From positions 3,782,001-3,846,000 of the forward strand of contig NZ_CP039432.1 of the NCBI RefSeq assembly GCF_005484805.1: a stretch of DNA of 64,000 nt, given 5' to 3'. The notes under the pieces are model-generated. The model was not told the origin of the DNA and did no database searches. It saw only the letters and a program-made list of their open reading frames with translations. This DNA comes from Rhodococcus sp. SGAir0479 (GTDB lineage: Bacteria; Actinomycetota; Actinomycetes; Mycobacteriales; Mycobacteriaceae). The translations under genes were made by a program, and so were the position numbers. Below, piece after piece: positions 61,314 to 64,000 of this stretch. Numbering within the stretch: the first letter of the stretch is position 1; each line of letters opens with the position of its first letter.

Positions 61314-62564
61314 ATGACCCGCATCCGACACGTTTCCCGTCCCCTCCCCGCGGTGGCCGCCGCCCTCACCTGCGCGGCACTGCTCGCGGCGTGCTCGAGC
61401 GCCGACGACGGCACCACCACCGTCGCCGCCGGCACCGGAAGCCCGGCCGCCGAGCCCGCGCAGACCCGCTCCGCGACACCCCGGCTGGCCGTCACGTACG
61501 ACGGAGGCGTCCTCGTCCTCGACGCCGAATCCCTCGCCGTGGTCGGCGATTCCGACCTCCCGGGCTTCAACCGCATCAATCCCGCCGGTGACGAGCGCCA
61601 CGTCATCGTCTCCACCGAGGGCGGCTTCCGCGTGCTCGACACCGGTACCTGGTCGCAGACCCACGGCGACCACGCCCACCACTGGACCGCCGCGCCCGCA
61701 CTCACCGACATCACCTTCGACGCCGACGAGCCCGGGCACGTCGTCCGCCACGCGGGGCGCACCGTGCTGTTCGACGACGGCAGCGGCCGCATCGAGTCGT
61801 TCGACCCCGCCGCGCTCGCGGACGGCACGCCGCAGACGTCGTCGTTCACCACGCCCGCCGCACACCACGGCGTCGCGGTGGAGCTTGCCGACGGCGGACT
61901 CGTCACGACGCTCGGCGACGCGCAGACCCGCAACGGCATCGTCGTCTACGACGCCGCCCGCACCGAGATCACCCGAAACGAGCAGTGCCCGGGCGTGCAC
62001 GGCGAGGCCGTCGCCGCGGACGAGGCCCTCGTCTTCGGTTGCGAGGACGGCCTGCTGATCTACCGGGACGGCGCCATCACCAAGGTCACCAGTCCCGACC
62101 CGTACGGGCGGATCGGCAACCAGGCGGGCTCCGAGGACTCCGCGGTGGTCCTGGGCGACTACAAGAGCGACCCGGACGCCGAACTCGAGCGTCCGCAACG
62201 GGTGTCGCTGACCGACACCGTCACGGGCGAGCTGCGCCTGGTCGACCTCGGCACGAGCTACACGTTCCGCTCCCTCGGCCGCGGCCCCTTCGGGGAGGCC
62301 CTGGTGCTGGGCACCGACGGTGCGCTGCACGTCCTCGACCCGTCGACCGGCGCGACCCTTCGGACGGTGCCCGTGGTGGACCCGTGGACCGAGCCCGACG
62401 AATGGCAGACGCCCCGGCCGGCGCTGTTCGTGCAGGGCTTCACCGCCTACGTCACCGATCCGTCCACGGACCGCATCCATGCCGTCGACATCGAGAAGGG
62501 GCAGGTCACCACCACCGCGGAGCTTCCGCACACGCCCGACGAGATCACCGGCGTCCGAGGCTGA
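61314..62564 (+). CDS. aztD: AztD-like zinc metallochaperone, lipoprotein
   Basis: A 416-residue secreted lipoprotein: signal peptide with lipobox LLAAC (Cys about 27). The mature part has repeated beta-propeller-like strands (LAVTYDGGVLVLDAESLAVV, HVIVSTEGGFRVLDTGTW) and a His-rich loop HGDHAHHW typical of AztD, which passes zinc to the AztC binding protein of an ABC importer. The ATG lies about 3 nt after the expected transcription start and has no ribosome site, so the mRNA is probably leaderless. No aztABC genes are in the window. Confidence 0.85.
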   Translation: MTRIRHVSRPLPAVAAALTCAALLAACSSADDGTTTVAAGTGSPAAEPAQTRSATPRLAVTYDGGVLVLDAESLAVVGDSDLPGFNRINPAGDERHVIVSTEGGFRVLDTGTWSQTHGDHAHHWTAAPALTDITFDADEPGHVVRHAGRTVLFDDGSGRIESFDPAALADGTPQTSSFTTPAAHHGVAVELADGGLVTTLGDAQTRNGIVVYDAARTEITRNEQCPGVHGEAVAADEALVFGCEDGLLIYRDGAITKVTSPDPYGRIGNQAGSEDSAVVLGDYKSDPDAELERPQRVSLTDTVTGELRLVDLGTSYTFRSLGRGPFGEALVLGTDGALHVLDPSTGATLRTVPVVDPWTEPDEWQTPRPALFVQGFTAYVTDPSTDRIHAVDIEKGQVTTTAELPHTPDEITGVRG

Positions 62565-62567
62565 GGG

Positions 62568-62597
62568 TTGCGTGTGTCGCGCGGTCGCGCTTAGACT
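62568..62597 (+). promoter_or_regulatory. Promoter of the leader-peptide transcript
   Basis: TTGCGT (62568-62573), an 18-nt spacer and TAGACT (62592-62597). The leader ATG starts 8 nt after the -10 box, so the transcript should be leaderless or nearly so. Confidence 0.55.
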
Positions 62598-62605
62598 CCT
62601 CGGTC

Positions 62606-62650
62606 ATGCAGCGCATCCAGGTAGTAGTTCACCGCCGTAGCGGGGTCTGA
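62606..62650 (+). CDS. 14-residue leader peptide with a Val-Val-Val run
   Basis: ATG 62606 encodes MQRIQVVVHRRSGV and stops at TGA 62648-62650. Four Val and one Ile occur in 14 residues. The three consecutive Val codons are GTA-GTA-GTT, rare choices in DNA where Val is normally GTC or GTG. The pattern resembles the Corynebacterium glutamicum ilvBNC leader peptide as I recall it (a Val run followed by Arg-Arg). Its stop lies 79 nt before a gene for a LeuA-like regulatory domain. A ribosome stalled at the Val run when charged tRNA-Val is low would change downstream folding. Confidence 0.7.
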   Translation: MQRIQVVVHRRSGV

Positions 62651-62724
62651 TTCGGACCGACCCCTCGCTGCGGGTCGTCTGAGCTGTCTACTTGTCGGTC
62701 CTTCCTTCACTTCAGGAAGACCCC
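62642..62724 (+). promoter_or_regulatory. Attenuator-like region with competing hairpins
   Basis: Four pairings exclude each other. GGGGTCT (62642-62648, in the leader frame) pairs with AGACCCC (62718-62724). GGACCGAC (62654-62661) pairs with GTCGGTCC (62694-62701). CGACCC (62658-62663) pairs with GGGTCG (62672-62677). CTTCCT (62701-62706) pairs with AGGAAG (62714-62719), the ribosome site of the next gene. Such competition is the usual form of a translation-dependent attenuator acting on translation start. No U-tract terminator is visible. Confidence 0.6.
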
Positions 62725-62729
62725 CGAAA

Positions 62730-63203
62730 ATGCGCACTTCCCAGGCTCTCGCCACCATCACGTTCTCGAACGATCCGTTCTTCCAGCGTTTCGGCACCAA
62801 TCTGCCGCGTGACCTGCGCGCTCAGGCCCAGGGCCTGAGCTGGACCGAATTCGCCCAGCGTTTCGGCCCCACCGGCGGTCCCGTCCGGCTGGGCAGCTGG
62901 GACTGCACCGGTCTTCGCGCCGGCCGCAGCACCTACACCGCGACGCTCGCGATCGGCGACACCATCACGTCGGCGTCCGCGACGGCCACCGGCCCGATCG
63001 CGGCGCTGACGTCGATGCTCTACGACGCCGGTTTCCAGCTCGAGATCCTCTCGTTCCACCAGCAGCGCACGTCGGCGGGCACCGCGACGTTCATCCTGGC
63101 CGAACACGACGGCGAGCGCCGCTGGGCGATGGCCATCGGCGAGGACTGCATCTCGTCCTCGCTGTCGGCGATCATCGCGGGTGCGAATCTGCTGCACCGC
63201 TGA
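62730..63203 (+). CDS. Stand-alone protein resembling the LeuA (2-isopropylmalate synthase) regulatory domain
   Basis: A 157-residue protein. The C-terminal 75 residues (GPIAALTSMLYDAGFQLEIL, HQQRTSAGTATFILAEHDGERRW, CISSSLSAIIAGANLL) match in order the leucine-binding/dimer domain at the C-terminus of isopropylmalate synthase. No TIM-barrel catalytic domain is present. The N-terminal part (MRTSQALATITFSNDPFFQR) resembles the linker before that domain. AGGAAG lies 10 nt before the ATG and can be hidden in a hairpin. It probably senses leucine or a related compound, perhaps modulating full-length LeuA by forming mixed dimers. Confidence 0.8.
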   Translation: MRTSQALATITFSNDPFFQRFGTNLPRDLRAQAQGLSWTEFAQRFGPTGGPVRLGSWDCTGLRAGRSTYTATLAIGDTITSASATATGPIAALTSMLYDAGFQLEILSFHQQRTSAGTATFILAEHDGERRWAMAIGEDCISSSLSAIIAGANLLHR

Positions 63204-63213
63204 GATAGTTGAT

Positions 63214-63280
63214 CTTCCGGACCCATCCACCGACGGGAGCGGCGGCGAATACCGCATGACCGCTCCCGTCTCCCCGGAAG
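63214..63280 (+). terminator. Nested hairpin between the LeuA-domain gene and the lipocalin gene
   Basis: Inner stem: GACGGGAGCGG (63232-63242) and CCGCTCCCGTC (63260-63270), 11 bp. Outer stem: CTTCCGG (63214-63220) and CCGGAAG (63274-63280), the latter containing the lipocalin ribosome site GGAAGG. The inner part can terminate transcription; the whole could also restrict lipocalin translation. Confidence 0.65.
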
Positions 63281-63290
63281 GACGACCACC

Positions 63291-63911
63291 ATGACCGTCA
63301 CGAGGAAGCTCACCGCCGGACTCTTCGCCGCCGTGGCCGCGACCGCCGTCGCCACCGCCGCTCCCGCCGCGGCTCAGCCCACCGGCTCGGCCGACCTGTG
63401 GCAGCCACTCGCCCCGGTCCCCTCACTGGACGTCGCCCGGTACGTCGGCACGTGGTACCAGCTGGCCGCGGTGCCACAACCCTTCAATCTGGACTGTGCC
63501 CGCGACACCCGCGCGACGTACGGCGTGATCGACGCGTCGAACATCAGCGTGAACAACACGTGCACCACCTGGTCGGGCGGAACCAACGACATCACCGGCA
63601 ATGCCCGCGTCAACGACCCGGTGACGAACGCCCAGCTGCACGTGAGCTTCCCGTCGGTGCCGTTCCAGAACGGGCCGGACGGTCCGACCAACTACGTCGT
63701 CACCTACCTCGCCGACGACTACTCGTGGGCACTGGTGGGGGATCCGGCCCGATTCTCCGGCTTCGTGCTCTCGCGCACGCCCGCAGTGAGCGAGGACGGC
63801 TGGCGGGAGATCCGCAGCGTCGTCGAATCGCGCGGCTACAACTCGTGCCTGCTGCTCACGTCGCCGGCGACCGGCGGACGCACCGACATCGCGCCGCTCT
63901 GCACGGTGTAG
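63291..63911 (+). CDS. Secreted lipocalin family protein
   Basis: A 206-residue protein with an N-terminal signal peptide (MTVTRKLTAGLFAAVAATAV, cleavage likely after APAAAQ). The Blc-type lipocalin motif is DVARYVGTWYQLAAVPQPF, followed by strands with TNYVVTYLADDYSWALVGDP. Several Cys (DCARD, NTCTTW, SCLLL, PLCTV) can form disulfides outside the cytoplasm. It should carry a hydrophobic ligand in the cell envelope. GGAAGG lies upstream of the ATG. Confidence 0.88.
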   Translation: MTVTRKLTAGLFAAVAATAVATAAPAAAQPTGSADLWQPLAPVPSLDVARYVGTWYQLAAVPQPFNLDCARDTRATYGVIDASNISVNNTCTTWSGGTNDITGNARVNDPVTNAQLHVSFPSVPFQNGPDGPTNYVVTYLADDYSWALVGDPARFSGFVLSRTPAVSEDGWREIRSVVESRGYNSCLLLTSPATGGRTDIAPLCTV

Positions 63912-63914
63912 CGG

Positions 63915-64000
63915 TCACGGGGTCGCGGCGTACTCGCGCGCCGCGGCCCCGGTGATGTTGGTGAGCATTCCCTTGAAGATGATGCCGTGGAACGGCAGGA
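63915..64000 (-). CDS. C-terminal end of an unidentified gene, cut by the window edge
   Basis: An open minus-strand frame runs from the window edge to TGA at 63915-63917, ending LPFHGIIFKGMLTNITGAA then AREYAATP. The composition is protein-like and it is convergent with the lipocalin gene, with 3 bp between stops. Only about 27 residues are visible, too few to name a family. Confidence 0.55.
   Translation of the reverse strand, partial: LPFHGIIFKGMLTNITGAAAREYAATP

Overview
The window is high-GC actinobacterial DNA (GC/CG-dominated codon ends, frequent GTG starts, GGAGG-type ribosome sites, very short or overlapping gene junctions). The gene content points to the Corynebacteriales, most likely a Rhodococcus or close relative: a self-sufficient P450 with a phthalate-dioxygenase-type reductase, a WS/DGAT acyltransferase, a mycofactocin-type SDR, MHS/MFS carriers, MMPL, and several IclR/TetR/MarR regulators beside catabolic genes. 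No prophage, insertion sequence or CRISPR array is visible.

Layout. 1-2932: a crotonase gene cut by the window edge, a small coupled gene, and two tandem TetR paralogues. 2929-8453 (minus): a tightly overlapped homogentisate operon (hmgA, an unassigned gene, fahA, both subunits of a 3-oxoacid CoA-transferase) behind a MarR regulator; the marR and hmgA control regions share an operator-like motif TAGTnnACAGATnnACTA. 8660-14122 (plus): IclR, P450-PFOR fusion, MHS carrier, alpha/beta hydrolase. 14196-19752 (minus): catabolic operon of SnoaL-like protein, two SDRs, a FAD dehydrogenase, an MFS carrier and a second SnoaL-like protein, with a divergent IclR gene. 20772-28923: SRPBCC protein, class A flavin monooxygenase plus carrier, LysR, acyl-CoA dehydrogenase and a catalytically degenerate hydrolase. 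28931-31599: DUF808 membrane protein and a polA-like protein. 31609-37124 (minus): complete ureABCEFGD. 37245-44025: CNNM-type membrane protein, SDR, MMPL transporter, small membrane protein, catalase.

44030-48219 (minus) is an alkylation-damage island: two O6-alkylguanine methyltransferase genes flank an ECF-like sigma factor, followed by an Oxygenase-NA-type dioxygenase, then an Ada zinc-domain protein, AlkB and AlkA behind a perfect palindrome. 48277-54191 holds a hypothetical gene, Lrp, a universal stress protein, WS/DGAT, 4-hydroxyphenylpyruvate dioxygenase (which feeds the distant homogentisate operon) and a mycofactocin-type SDR. 54362-54435 is the initiator tRNA. 54641-61251 holds housekeeping and lipid/redox genes (DUF309, LON-domain, SRPBCC, esterase, phosphodiesterase, gpsA, a Baeyer-Villiger-type monooxygenase).

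61277-63203 is the most regulation-rich part: a Zur-box promoter driving an apparently leaderless AztD-type zinc metallochaperone, then a 14-residue leader peptide with a Val-Val-Val run written in rare codons, alternative hairpins that can hide the ribosome site, and a stand-alone protein resembling the leucine-sensing domain of isopropylmalate synthase. This looks like a branched-chain amino-acid attenuator and is my leading candidate for an undescribed system. All functions are inferred from motifs read by eye; no database search was run.
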